The position numbers and the translations under genes were made by a program. 64,000 nucleotides of DNA. Origin: Candidatus Blautia faecipullorum (GTDB lineage Bacteria > Bacillota > Clostridia > Lachnospirales > Lachnospiraceae). Each line of letters begins with the position of its first letter. Within the stretch, counting starts at the first letter, position 1. The stretch lies in NCBI GenBank assembly GCA_019115125.1, contig DXEG01000003.1, positions 30,907 through 94,906 of the forward strand. Direction: 5' to 3'. The notes beneath the pieces were generated by a model, which saw only the letters and a program-made list of their open reading frames with translations, was not told the DNA's origin and did no database searches. This document shows positions 50,866 to 60,401 of this stretch, piece after piece.

Positions 50866-53307
50866 ATGCGTTTTACAGAAAAGGTGAAAAAAAAGCTGCG
50901 GAACGGCTCCTGGTATCCGCTTTACAATAGGTTCTATGAAAAGACAAAGCTGAAAGACGATATGATCCTTCTGGAGTCCCGGAGCGGAAACGCGCTGGAG
51001 AGCAATATTCTTGCGATCCTGGCGGAGCTTCAGAAGGACCCTTACCGGAAATTTGAAGTCGTGCTGTCCGTTCGCCGCGGCGCGGAGCCGGAGATCAGAG
51101 AAAAGCTCCAGAGGAATTCCATTCACATATCGCGCATGGCGCGGACCGGCTCGCTGTCCTACTATAAGGCCCTCAGCCAGGCGAAATATCTGGTCAACGA
51201 CGTCACCTTCCCCGGACGCTTTATCAAAAAGGAGGGACAGATTTATCTGAATACCTGGCACGGCACCCCTTTGAAGAAAATGGGACGGGATAACCGCCAG
51301 GAGGCAGTCAGTGTGGGAAATATGCTCAGGAATTTTCTGGATTCCGATTATCTTGTTTTCCCCAACCGCTATATGGAGGAGAAGATGTCTCAGGCCTATA
51401 TGCTGTCCAGCCTCTACCGGGGGACCGTTCTCCGGGAGGGATATCCCAGGAACGATATTTTCCGCAGGAATCCCGGGGAAAGACAGAAGAAGCTTCTGGA
51501 GGAGGCCGGATTTCAGAATAAGAAGCTGCTTGCCTATCTTCCTACCTTCCGGGGACTGACCGACAGTGTGGACAGGGGAAGCTCTATGGATATACTCGCC
51601 GCGCATCTGAAGCTCTGGGACGGACAGCTAAGAGAGGACGAGCTCCTTCTGGTGAAGCTGCATCCCTTTCTCCACGGAAAGGAGAGCTTTGAGGGCTACC
51701 GGCATATCCGCCCGTTCCCCACAGAATGGGATACTTATGAGGGGCTCAGTCTGTGCAGTACGCTGATCACGGATTATTCCAGCGTTTTTTATGATTTTGC
51801 CAACGCGGGCAGGCAGATCATTCTTTTTGCCTATGACAGGAAGGAATATGAGAGTGGACGTGGAATGTACGAGGATATCGGAAAATATCCCTTCTGCTAT
51901 ACAGAGGATCCCGGAAAGGTGATCCCGCTGGCTCACCAGGGAGGCGGCGTTCCGGACGAAGCCTTTATGGAAAAATTTGCCACCTACGAGGACGGCCGCG
52001 GAACAGAAAAAATCTGCCGGCATGTATTTCTTGGGGATTCCTGCTGCCGTACGAAAAAATATAAGGGCAACGGCAAAAAAAATATTCTGCTTTACGGCGG
52101 CGATCTGGGACAGAACGGTATTACCACCGCTCTCTTTTCCATGCTTGCTGAGCTGGATCTGACCAGATACAACTATTTTCTTTCCTTCCGCACGCAATAC
52201 GCGAGAGAAAATCAGGCCAGGCTGGCCGAGCTTCCGCGGGAGCTCGGCATATACCCTCTGGGAAGTGAGATGAATATGGACCTTCCCACAATGTGCGCTC
52301 TTATGCGGAAGATGAAAGGCTCTTCCTCCGAATGGACTGACTGCCGGGTACACAGAGCTTATCAGCGGGAGTGGAAGAAGCATTTTGGAGGAGCCGACTT
52401 TTCGCTGGTGATCCATTATAACGGCTACGAGGCCTATGTGACCTCCCTGCTGGAGGAGTCGCCCTGCCCGAGAATAATCTGGGTACACAACGATATGGTC
52501 CGTGAAATAGCCGCCAAGGGGAACCAGAATCCGTATCTTCTGAAGGAGGCCTACAATACCTATGACCGGATCGTGCCAGTCAGCAGCGATCTTGTGGAGC
52601 CGGTTACACGCGGCCTGGGGGCGGATCCTTCCAGAGTAGCCGTCATTCCCAACTGCCTGGATTATGAAAGCGTCCTTGCAAGGGCGGAGGAAAAGGCCGC
52701 CTTTGACGGGGATACCCTGTCCAGTGTTTCTCTGGAAGAGCTGCAGGCGGTTCTGGACAGCGGCGATACGAAATTTATCAGCATCGGCCGCTTTTCTCCG
52801 GAAAAAGGGCACAAACGCCTTTTGGAGGCTTTTGAGCAGTACTGGAAGGTGCATCCCGGAACGTGGATGATCATCATCGGCGGCAACGGGGAGCTCTATG
52901 AGGAAACCCTTGCCTATGCAGGTTCTCTTTCAGCGAAGGAGCATATTATCCTGATCCGCTCCATGAGAAATCCCATGCCGGTCCTGAAAAAATGTGATCT
53001 GTTTCTTCTCTCATCTTATTATGAGGGACATCCGCTTGTATTGATGGAGGCCGACGCTCTGGGAGTTCCGGTTATGGCATGTGACGTCAGCGGTCCACGC
53101 GGCTTTCTTACAAAATATGGCGGAAACCTTCTGGAAAACTCCGCCGAGGGGATTCTGAGAGGTATGGAGCTTTTCGCAGAAGGAAAAGTGAAATCTCTCC
53201 GGCTGGATTACCGAAAAATGAACAGAGAGTCTGTCCGGAGGGCGGAAGCCCTGATCGGGGAGCTTTTGAACTATACAGGAAACGCAGGAGAGGAAAGGAG
53301 CGAATGA
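50866..53307 (+). CDS. CDP-glycerol glycerophosphotransferase fused to GT4 glycosyltransferase
   Basis: 813 residues in two enzyme halves. N-terminal (about 30-375): TagB/TagF-type polymerase, with TWHGTPLKKMG, the PRND tetrapeptide, YLPTFRG and TDYSSVFYDFA motifs, which transfers glycerol phosphate from CDP-glycerol. C-terminal (about 395-800): GT-B glycosyltransferase of family 4 with IWVHNDM, ISIGRFSPEKGHKRLLEAF and SYYEGHPLVLMEADALG. It likely builds a glycerol-phosphate-containing teichoic acid or capsule in which the same protein adds a sugar. Cytoplasmic face of the membrane. The next gene overlaps its stop by 4 nt. Confidence 0.88.
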   Translation: MRFTEKVKKKLRNGSWYPLYNRFYEKTKLKDDMILLESRSGNALESNILAILAELQKDPYRKFEVVLSVRRGAEPEIREKLQRNSIHISRMARTGSLSYYKALSQAKYLVNDVTFPGRFIKKEGQIYLNTWHGTPLKKMGRDNRQEAVSVGNMLRNFLDSDYLVFPNRYMEEKMSQAYMLSSLYRGTVLREGYPRNDIFRRNPGERQKKLLEEAGFQNKKLLAYLPTFRGLTDSVDRGSSMDILAAHLKLWDGQLREDELLLVKLHPFLHGKESFEGYRHIRPFPTEWDTYEGLSLCSTLITDYSSVFYDFANAGRQIILFAYDRKEYESGRGMYEDIGKYPFCYTEDPGKVIPLAHQGGGVPDEAFMEKFATYEDGRGTEKICRHVFLGDSCCRTKKYKGNGKKNILLYGGDLGQNGITTALFSMLAELDLTRYNYFLSFRTQYARENQARLAELPRELGIYPLGSEMNMDLPTMCALMRKMKGSSSEWTDCRVHRAYQREWKKHFGGADFSLVIHYNGYEAYVTSLLEESPCPRIIWVHNDMVREIAAKGNQNPYLLKEAYNTYDRIVPVSSDLVEPVTRGLGADPSRVAVIPNCLDYESVLARAEEKAAFDGDTLSSVSLEELQAVLDSGDTKFISIGRFSPEKGHKRLLEAFEQYWKVHPGTWMIIIGGNGELYEETLAYAGSLSAKEHIILIRSMRNPMPVLKKCDLFLLSSYYEGHPLVLMEADALGVPVMACDVSGPRGFLTKYGGNLLENSAEGILRGMELFAEGKVKSLRLDYRKMNRESVRRAEALIGELLNYTGNAGEERSE

Positions 53308-54050
53308 TGACGCAGCCGCTGGTATCTGTGATTATGCCGGTTTATAATGGAGCCGCTTACATTAAAAAGGCGGCGGATTCCGTATTTTTGCAGGAGGTTC
53401 CCCTGGAGCTTCTTGTGATCGACGACTGTTCCACAGACGGCACGGAGGAAGTTCTGGCTTCTTATGAGGGCAGAAAAGATTTTTATTACTACAGGAATCA
53501 GACGAACCAGGGCGCCGCGTCCTCCCGCAACCGGGGGATCCGTGAGGCGAGGGGAAGATATATCGCGTTTCTGGACGCGGACGACTGGTGGGCGGAGGGT
53601 AAGCTGAAGGCCCAGCTTGAACTCCTTGAGAGAACAGGGAGCGTGCTTTGTTCCACGGGAAGAGAGCTGATGAATCCGGACGGAACCTCAGCCGGGAAAT
53701 ATATTCCTGTCAAAGAAAGGATTTCTTACAGGGATCTGCTGTCTCATAACAGTATCAACTGCTCCTCGGTCCTGGTCCGCCGGGAGGCGGCGCTGGAATA
53801 CCCCATGGAGCATGACGACAGCCACGAGGATTATCTCACCTGGCTGAAAATACTGAAACGCTACGGCCCTGCGGCGGGGATAAACAGACCTTATCTGAAA
53901 TACCGTCTGACAGAGGGCGGAAAATCCAGAAACAAATGGAAATCAGCGGTGATGACCTACCGTGTGTACCGGTATATGGGTTATCATCCTTTGAAAAGTA
54001 TGGCATATTTTGTTTCCTATGCCCTCCACGGCCTGTGGAAATACAGATAG
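53304..54050 (+). CDS. Family 2 glycosyltransferase
   Basis: 248 residues, GT-A fold: PLVSVIMPVYNGAAYIKKA at the start, VIDDCSTDGT, NQGAASSRNRG and the metal-binding DXD-like FLDADDWW. ATG overlaps the previous stop (ATGATGA). No transmembrane helix is clear. It likely adds one sugar to the polymer repeat unit made by the flanking genes. Donor sugar cannot be told. Confidence 0.92.
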   Translation: MMTQPLVSVIMPVYNGAAYIKKAADSVFLQEVPLELLVIDDCSTDGTEEVLASYEGRKDFYYYRNQTNQGAASSRNRGIREARGRYIAFLDADDWWAEGKLKAQLELLERTGSVLCSTGRELMNPDGTSAGKYIPVKERISYRDLLSHNSINCSSVLVRREAALEYPMEHDDSHEDYLTWLKILKRYGPAAGINRPYLKYRLTEGGKSRNKWKSAVMTYRVYRYMGYHPLKSMAYFVSYALHGLWKYR

Positions 54051-54091
54051 TATTTTGTGCAAAATCAGAGAAAATCAGAGAAGGAAGTAAA

Positions 54092-55264
54092 ATGGGAAAA
54101 ATAAAGAATCTTATCCGGGGAGAGCTTCTCTCGCGTTTTGCGGGAGTCCGGCCGGATCCCTATGTGTGGGTGTTCTCCTCCACCGATAACCGCCATTATA
54201 ATTATAATTCGCGTTATCTTTTTGAGTATGTGCGGGATCATGTGCCGGAGGTGACGCCTCTTTTTGTGATCAACGACGCAGGTCTGAGAGAGAAGCTTTC
54301 TTCTGTTTACGGAGAAAAATATTTTATTGAAACAGAGACTTCGGCGGGCATGAAAAAAGCCCTTGGCGCGGGCGTATGGTTTACCTCGGCGGGGCTTCCG
54401 GTCTACAGCACAGGGCTGCTCCGGAGAAGAATGATCGTCAACCTCTGGCACGGCGTGCCGCTGAAAAAGATCGCCCTTCTGGATCCCAATCTGGGGAAGC
54501 TGTCCCGCTTTTATTTTAAAAAGATCTTTTCAGAAAATTACACCTGTATCCTGACCACCTCCCGTTCTCTGATCCCTCTGATGGCGGAAAGCTTCGCGGT
54601 GCCTGAAAATAAGATCAGAGTCTGGGGCCAGCCCCGCAATGACGGTATGTTTCAGGCAAAGGACAGGCGGAAGCTCTTGAGGGAGATTTACGGAGAGCTG
54701 CCGGAATACCGCCGGACCGTCCTCTATGCGCCTACGTTCCGCGACTATGGGGAGGTAAGGCTTTTTCCCTTTGAGGATTTTGATATGGAACGTCTGGAGA
54801 AATTTCTGGAAAAAGAAAAAATGATCATATTTGTCCGGACTCATATTGCGGAGAAAGCCGCTGCCGGGCCTTATCTTGGAGAACGTATCCGGTTCCTGGG
54901 AGAGGAGCAGGCGGAGGACGTCACGGGAATGCTGGATATCTTTGACTGTCTGGTCACAGACTATTCCAGTATTTATATTGATTATCTTCTTACGGATCAT
55001 CCCATGATTTTTCTGCCCTATGACCGGCAGGAATATATGGCCGGCCGAGGTATGAATTTTGAGTACGACGAAGTAACGCCCGGGCCAAAGCCCCGGACTA
55101 TGGAGGAATTTCTCACATGTCTTGTATCGGACAGTGATTTCTGGAAGGCGGAGAGAGCCAGGGTGAACAGGCTTTTCAACGAGATCCGCAAGCCCTGCTC
55201 CGCGGATATCTGCGGCAGGATCCTGAAAAAGCTCCCCAAAAGCCGGACGGATTTCCGTAAATAA
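54092..55264 (+). CDS. CDP-glycerol glycerophosphotransferase (TagB/TagF family)
   Basis: 390 residues from ATG 54092 with GAAGGAAG upstream; the longer in-frame reading from 53936 overlaps the GT2 gene and is rejected. Motifs of PF04464: VNLWHGVPLKKI (catalytic His), GQPRNDGMF, LYAPTFRD, FVRTHI and LVTDYSSIYIDY. It transfers glycerol phosphate in priming or extension of wall teichoic acid-like polymer, on the inner membrane face. A tandem AAAATCAGAG pair (54061-54080) lies before its ribosome site. Length is closer to TagB than to the longer TagF. Confidence 0.9.
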   Translation: MGKIKNLIRGELLSRFAGVRPDPYVWVFSSTDNRHYNYNSRYLFEYVRDHVPEVTPLFVINDAGLREKLSSVYGEKYFIETETSAGMKKALGAGVWFTSAGLPVYSTGLLRRRMIVNLWHGVPLKKIALLDPNLGKLSRFYFKKIFSENYTCILTTSRSLIPLMAESFAVPENKIRVWGQPRNDGMFQAKDRRKLLREIYGELPEYRRTVLYAPTFRDYGEVRLFPFEDFDMERLEKFLEKEKMIIFVRTHIAEKAAAGPYLGERIRFLGEEQAEDVTGMLDIFDCLVTDYSSIYIDYLLTDHPMIFLPYDRQEYMAGRGMNFEYDEVTPGPKPRTMEEFLTCLVSDSDFWKAERARVNRLFNEIRKPCSADICGRILKKLPKSRTDFRK

Positions 55265-55304
55265 GAAAACACGTTTATCTTTACTTTTTACAAAGGAGAA
55301 TGAT

Positions 55305-56858
55305 ATGAAACTGTTGATCGTAGATGATGAAGAGCTTACCCGCACCGGCGTGATTTCTTCCGTGGACTGGAAGGCTCTTGGAATCGATGAGGTTCTTCAG
55401 GCGGACGACGGCGTTCACGGACTGGAAACCGCCCGTCTGCACAGACCGGAAATCATTCTCTGCGATGTGCGGATGCCGCGCATGAACGGCATTACCATGC
55501 TGGAACGTCTGGAAAAGATACTACCGGATTCTGTCCCGATTTTTATGAGCGGTTATTCTGATAAGGAATATCTCAAAGCGGCCATCAGGCTCAAGGCGGT
55601 GAATTACATTGAAAAGCCTTTGAATCCCGCGGAAATACAGGAGGCTGTCAGGGAAGCGAGAGATCTTTATATGCAGAAGCTTCATTCTCACAGAGGCGAA
55701 AACCTGAAATCCATGGAGCTGTCCTCTCAGCTCGCCTTGCTGCTGACAGTACCATATGGAACTTCCAACAGCGGTTCCATAGAAGCTCTCGCCTCAGAGC
55801 TGAAGCTTACTGTGAACGCGTCCACCTGTTTTACAGCGTATATTGTAAAAATGGATACCTCCGTCCAGGCGGAAACTCCGTCTTTTGCGGAATTTCATGA
55901 GAATTTCAGAGAATTTCTGAGACAATACCATATGAGCTGTGTCTATACAGAGAAGAGGATGCAGTATCTCGTATACTTTTTGTTCGGCCAGGCCGAACCT
56001 ACCGCTCATGCGGTGCAGGCTGCAGGAGCTTATCTGCGCGGCCGTTTCGAGCCCTTTGTAAGGTTTTCTCTTGCCGCCGGGGACACGGTATACGGAGTAT
56101 CGAGGGCATATCAGTCCTATGCCTCGGCAGTGATACTTCTTCAGAGCAGCTTTTTCTTTCCGGTCAATACAATGATCACCGGCGGGGCTGCCGAGGAAAA
56201 CGCTTCTCCGGGGGAGCTTCCTCTGCCTGCGCCTGAGACAGCCTTCTCAGAGTCCTTATCCTCGGGAAATGAGGAGGAAGCCTTCCGGATTCTCGCTGAA
56301 CTGGAGGCAACCTTTTCCGGAAACCGCAGATTCCTGCAGAATCCGGTGAGAGATCTTTATTATCGTCTGTTTCTATGCCTGGAGGAGTCTCGCAGGCAGC
56401 AGGCGGCAGGACTGAAAAGCACAGAAAGCATCGCGGAAATGATCGGCGGCTGCTTTACTTTTTCAGAGCTTCATGAAACTCTGACAGAAAAGACAAGGGC
56501 GTTTTTCAAGGACGCGGCGGACCACGGGCAGGAGAATCCCACGATCTTTCTGATCAAAAAATATATCAGTCAGAATTATATGAAAGAAAACCTGTCCGTA
56601 AAGGATATCAGCGCGCATGTGTTTCTCTCAACCTCCTATGTATGTACCTTTTTCAAAAATGAGACAGGAAGCACGCTGAACCAGTATATTACGGAATACC
56701 GCATGGAGAAAGCAAAGCAGCTCCTTATGGATTCCCGTTATAAAATTTCCGATATTTCTTCCAGAGTGGGCTACAGCGACGGAAACTATTTCGGGAAAAG
56801 CTTTAAGAAGCATACAGGACTGTCTCCGTCCGAATACAGGGAGAAAAATTTACAATGA
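55305..56858 (+). CDS. AraC-type response regulator (YesN family), second
   Basis: 517 residues. Receiver domain with VDDEE (6-10) and phosphoacceptor Asp54 (ILCDVRMPRMNG), FMSGYSDKEY and YIEKPLN switch motifs; a middle region of about 280 residues; and C-terminal AraC helix-turn-helix pair (LSVKDISAHVFLSTSYVCTFFK and GYSDGNYFGKSFKKHTG). Overlaps the kinase start by 4 nt. Likely controls the ABC operon at 58893. AAAGGAG precedes ATG 55305. Confidence 0.93.
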   Translation: MKLLIVDDEELTRTGVISSVDWKALGIDEVLQADDGVHGLETARLHRPEIILCDVRMPRMNGITMLERLEKILPDSVPIFMSGYSDKEYLKAAIRLKAVNYIEKPLNPAEIQEAVREARDLYMQKLHSHRGENLKSMELSSQLALLLTVPYGTSNSGSIEALASELKLTVNASTCFTAYIVKMDTSVQAETPSFAEFHENFREFLRQYHMSCVYTEKRMQYLVYFLFGQAEPTAHAVQAAGAYLRGRFEPFVRFSLAAGDTVYGVSRAYQSYASAVILLQSSFFFPVNTMITGGAAEENASPGELPLPAPETAFSESLSSGNEEEAFRILAELEATFSGNRRFLQNPVRDLYYRLFLCLEESRRQQAAGLKSTESIAEMIGGCFTFSELHETLTEKTRAFFKDAADHGQENPTIFLIKKYISQNYMKENLSVKDISAHVFLSTSYVCTFFKNETGSTLNQYITEYRMEKAKQLLMDSRYKISDISSRVGYSDGNYFGKSFKKHTGLSPSEYREKNLQ

Positions 56859-58675
56859 CCAGATTTTTTCGCAGACTTCGCCAGGCCTATGGCGATATGG
56901 GACTACAGTCTAAATTCACGATCACGCTGATACTGGCTGTCAGCCTTCCTGTGCTGTTGATCGGGGTTTTTTTTTACAGCAGATTGTACGATATGGTAGT
57001 ATCCTATACCATTGGACAGGAACAGGATTCCTCTTCGAAAACGGCGCCGCTGATCGAGAAGGATGTGCAGAGAGTGCTGGACGCTTACGCGGAAATAACA
57101 GACCAGTCTTTTTTTCAGAAATTATTTCATCAGCCGGTGAACTCGCCCTCCCAGATCCTTCTTGATAAAACGGACGCCAGAGAATTCGGGAATACCGTTC
57201 AGGATCTTGTGGATGACGGCCGGATCACGGGGCTTCAGATATATATGGACTTTCCCGGAGAATCCACAGAGCTTTTTGAAGACCCGCTGACAGAAAAATA
57301 TTTTTCGCCTGTGAACCGGGCAAAAGGCAGGTACTGGCACGGGATCTTTCAGGGGACCGGGCAGTCGGAGCTGTTCTGTCCGGAGTTTTATCTGGGAAAG
57401 CGTGAAAAAGAAAAATACGGCGATATGGCTTATATTGCCTCCACTACCTTTTACTATCAGCAGAATTCTTACCCCGCTTATATTGCGGTTTATTTTACAT
57501 CCGAGGATTTTAATAATATTCTGAAGGACAATCTGACCCTGGACGGCAGTGTGTCTTATATACTGAATGAGCGGAACGCGATGGTCGCCTCCTCCAATGA
57601 TTCCCTTGCTGGAATATACTGGCTGGATTACGAGACCATTGAGGATTCCTTTATGTCTTCCAATAACTTTATTGAGAGAGAGATTCTGGATACGAAGGTC
57701 TATGCGGGATTTTATAATATTCAGCAGTCCGGCTGGTTTATGGTGACGGTGCTGCCCTCAGAGCCTCTGATCACCCAGAGCAACAAGCTGATGCTGGAAT
57801 ATATGCTGATGTATCTGGGAATTCTTGTTCTGGCTACTGTGACTGCGCATTTTCTTTCCCATTCTATCACAAACCGGATATCCTCCGTGATACATCAGAT
57901 GAGCAGGGTCAGAGAGGGTGCTTTGACGCCTATGGACAGTCCGAGATATCACGATGAGGTAGGCGACCTGATCGATACCTATAACTTTATGACAAGAAGA
58001 ATGGGAGAACTGATGGAGGATCAGTTAAAGGCTGCGGAGGAGCTGCGGACGGCAGAATTCGATTCTCTCCAGGCCCAGATCAATCCCCATTTTCTGTATA
58101 ACACTATGGATATGATCAACTGGCTGGCCCAGCAGGGAAGAAACGCGGAGGTAACCAGCGCGGTGCAGAACCTTTCCCGTTTTTATAAGCTGACCCTGAG
58201 CCGGAAACAGAGTATTTCCACCATCGGGAAAGAGGAGGAGCATGTTTCCATTTATCTTCACCTTCAGAATATGCGCTTTCATGATAAAATCACCTTTGTG
58301 TCGGATATCCCCGACGAGCTGACGGAGTACCAGATCCCCAAGCTGACTCTCCAGCCGGTGATCGAGAACGCAGTTCTCCATGGGATTTTGGAAAAGGATA
58401 CAAAAGCAGGAACCATCGTGCTTACCGGCTGGCTGGAAAACGATGATATTGTTCTCCTGGTTTCCGACGACGGGGTGGGAATTTCTCCTGAGAAGCTCTC
58501 GGGCATCCTTTCAGGGGACGGCGGCAGCAGCTCCGGAGGTACGAATATCGCGGTTTATAATACCCACAGGCGCCTGCAGATCCTCTATGGAGAGGAGTAT
58601 GGACTGACTTACGCGAGCCAGCCCGGACAGGGAACGGAGGTGCAGATCCGTATCCCCGCCCGGAAGGAAGGCTGA
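56855..58675 (+). CDS. YesM-type sensor histidine kinase, second
   Basis: 606 residues. Membrane helices at about 22-44 and 310-330 bound an extracytoplasmic sensor region of about 265 residues; HAMP (SHSITNRISSVI), phosphoacceptor His412 (INPHFLYNTMDMINW), and ATPase motifs IENAVLHGIL, VSDDGVGI and GTNIAVYNTHRRL. It overlaps its regulator by ATGA. Unlike the first kinase at 33031, no binding-protein sensor gene follows; the transporter binding protein may serve. Confidence 0.93.
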   Translation: MTRFFRRLRQAYGDMGLQSKFTITLILAVSLPVLLIGVFFYSRLYDMVVSYTIGQEQDSSSKTAPLIEKDVQRVLDAYAEITDQSFFQKLFHQPVNSPSQILLDKTDAREFGNTVQDLVDDGRITGLQIYMDFPGESTELFEDPLTEKYFSPVNRAKGRYWHGIFQGTGQSELFCPEFYLGKREKEKYGDMAYIASTTFYYQQNSYPAYIAVYFTSEDFNNILKDNLTLDGSVSYILNERNAMVASSNDSLAGIYWLDYETIEDSFMSSNNFIEREILDTKVYAGFYNIQQSGWFMVTVLPSEPLITQSNKLMLEYMLMYLGILVLATVTAHFLSHSITNRISSVIHQMSRVREGALTPMDSPRYHDEVGDLIDTYNFMTRRMGELMEDQLKAAEELRTAEFDSLQAQINPHFLYNTMDMINWLAQQGRNAEVTSAVQNLSRFYKLTLSRKQSISTIGKEEEHVSIYLHLQNMRFHDKITFVSDIPDELTEYQIPKLTLQPVIENAVLHGILEKDTKAGTIVLTGWLENDDIVLLVSDDGVGISPEKLSGILSGDGGSSSGGTNIAVYNTHRRLQILYGEEYGLTYASQPGQGTEVQIRIPARKEG

Positions 58676-58819
58676 GCTTACCCCGGTCACCCGGCACTGG
58701 AATTCCCTGAAGCTTCATGAGGAGCTTATGAGGGAGCGGCAGGCCCTGGAGAAGAATCCGCGACGTCAGTAGGGCGGATTACTCAAAAATATTTTACCCC
58801 GATTCCAAAAATATTCCCA

Positions 58820-58848
58820 TTACATTAAAAAGTGATAAATGTTACAAT
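58820..58848 (+). promoter_or_regulatory. Probable promoter of the second ABC operon
   Basis: TTACAT (58820-58825), 17 nt, TACAAT (58843-58848). The weak -35 suits activator control by the YesN regulator. The rest of 58676-58892 shows no gene I can support. Confidence 0.5.
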
Positions 58849-58892
58849 AAACGCGAATTAAAAGAGATCATGAAAAGGGAGGAGAGAGAGCC

Positions 58893-60401
58893 GTGTCTGA
58901 ATATGTTCTTGAGTTAAAAGGCATTACGAAAATATTCCCGGGCGTAAAAGCGCTGAATAACGTGCAGTTTCAGTTAAAGCCCGGTGAAGTCCATGCGCTT
59001 ATGGGTGAAAACGGCGCCGGTAAATCGACCTTTATCAAAGTAATTACCGGCGTACATAAGGCAGAAGAAGGCGAAATGTTTTTAAACGGAAAGAAAGTGG
59101 ACTTTAAGGGACCAAAGGACGCCCAGGCGGCAGGAATCGCGGCCGTTTACCAGCACCCCACATCTTATCCGCATCTGACTGTGGCAGAAAATATTTTCAT
59201 GGGCCATGAGATCATTAAGAACAGGATGATCCAGTGGAAAGCCATGAACGCGGAAGCCAATAAGCTTCTGCAGCAGCTTGACGCAGACTTCGACGCTACA
59301 GACGAGATGGGAACGCTGAGCGTCGCTCAGCAGCAGATGGTAGAGATCGCAAAGGCCATGTCCACCAATGCCCGTATCATCATTCTGGACGAGCCTACCG
59401 CGGCGCTGACGAAATCAGAATCTGAGAAGCTCTATACACTTGTGGATAAATTAAAGGAAGAGGGCGTATCCATTATCTTCATTTCCCACCGTTTTGAGGA
59501 TATGTACCGCCTGGCTTCCCGCGTAACTGTATTCCGTGATTCCCAGTACATCGGAACCTATGATGTGGACGGGATCACAAACGCGGATCTGATCAAGGCA
59601 ATGGTCGGCCGTGAGATCAATGATCTATTCCCCAAGCCGGAGGTAAAGCTTGGACAGGAAATGCTGAAGGTGGAGCATCTGTCCAGAACAGGATTTTTCA
59701 AGGACGTATCCTTCAGCGTGAGAGCGGGAGAGATCGTAGGTCTGACCGGTCTGGTAGGCGCGGGCCGTACGGAGACGGTGGAAGCTGTCTGCGGAATTAC
59801 CCAGCCAGATTCCGGAAAAGTCTACCTGGAAGGAAAAGAAGTACATATCAAACGCCCCTCCGACGCCATGGAAAAGGGTATCATCCTTCTTCCCGAGGAC
59901 CGTCAGAAGGAGGGCCTGATCATGAGCTGGGGCCTGGGAAGAAACGTAACTCTTCCTACCATCAGCAAATATGCGAAGAACGGCATTAACAATGATGAGG
60001 CGGAGAGGGATATCTCCAAGAAACTCCTGGAGGAAGTAGATACCAAGGCCGTGGATATTTTCCAGCCGGCGAGCTCTCTGTCCGGCGGTAACCAGCAGAA
60101 GGTCGTGGTTGCCAAGGCTCTGAGCCAGGAGATGAAGGTAGTTATCATGGACGAGCCCACCAAGGGCGTGGATGTAGGCGCGAAGGCGGAAATCTACGCG
60201 ATCATGGGGGATCTGGCAAAGAAGGGCTACGCGATCATTCTGATCTCGTCGGAAATGCCGGAGATCCTGGGTATGGCGGACCGTATTGTCGTTATGTGCA
60301 ACGGAAGAAAAACCGGTGAGCTGAACCGTGAGGAAGCCTCACAGGAAAGAATCCTTGAGCTGGCCATGGAAAAGGGAACCGGAAAGGGGGCTGGAAAATG
60401 A
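58893..60401 (+). CDS. Sugar ABC transporter ATP-binding protein, RbsA/MglA family (second)
   Basis: 502 residues from GTG 58893 with AAGGGAGGAG upstream. Two fused domains: Walker A GENGAGKST (Lys44), signature LSVAQQQMVEIAKA, Walker B IIILDEPTAAL; second domain with degenerate Walker A GLVGAGRTETVEAVCG, signature LSGGNQQKVVVAKA and VVIMDEPTKGVD. The QHPTSYPHLTVAENI segment resembles ATPases of rhamnose and AI-2 systems. Its stop overlaps the first permease by 4 nt. Confidence 0.94.
   Translation: MSEYVLELKGITKIFPGVKALNNVQFQLKPGEVHALMGENGAGKSTFIKVITGVHKAEEGEMFLNGKKVDFKGPKDAQAAGIAAVYQHPTSYPHLTVAENIFMGHEIIKNRMIQWKAMNAEANKLLQQLDADFDATDEMGTLSVAQQQMVEIAKAMSTNARIIILDEPTAALTKSESEKLYTLVDKLKEEGVSIIFISHRFEDMYRLASRVTVFRDSQYIGTYDVDGITNADLIKAMVGREINDLFPKPEVKLGQEMLKVEHLSRTGFFKDVSFSVRAGEIVGLTGLVGAGRTETVEAVCGITQPDSGKVYLEGKEVHIKRPSDAMEKGIILLPEDRQKEGLIMSWGLGRNVTLPTISKYAKNGINNDEAERDISKKLLEEVDTKAVDIFQPASSLSGGNQQKVVVAKALSQEMKVVIMDEPTKGVDVGAKAEIYAIMGDLAKKGYAIILISSEMPEILGMADRIVVMCNGRKTGELNREEASQERILELAMEKGTGKGAGK

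Noticed and set aside
58676-58770. Short frame after the second kinase (LTPVTRHWNSLK...)
   Set aside because: About 30 codons without a start or ribosome site and no family match.
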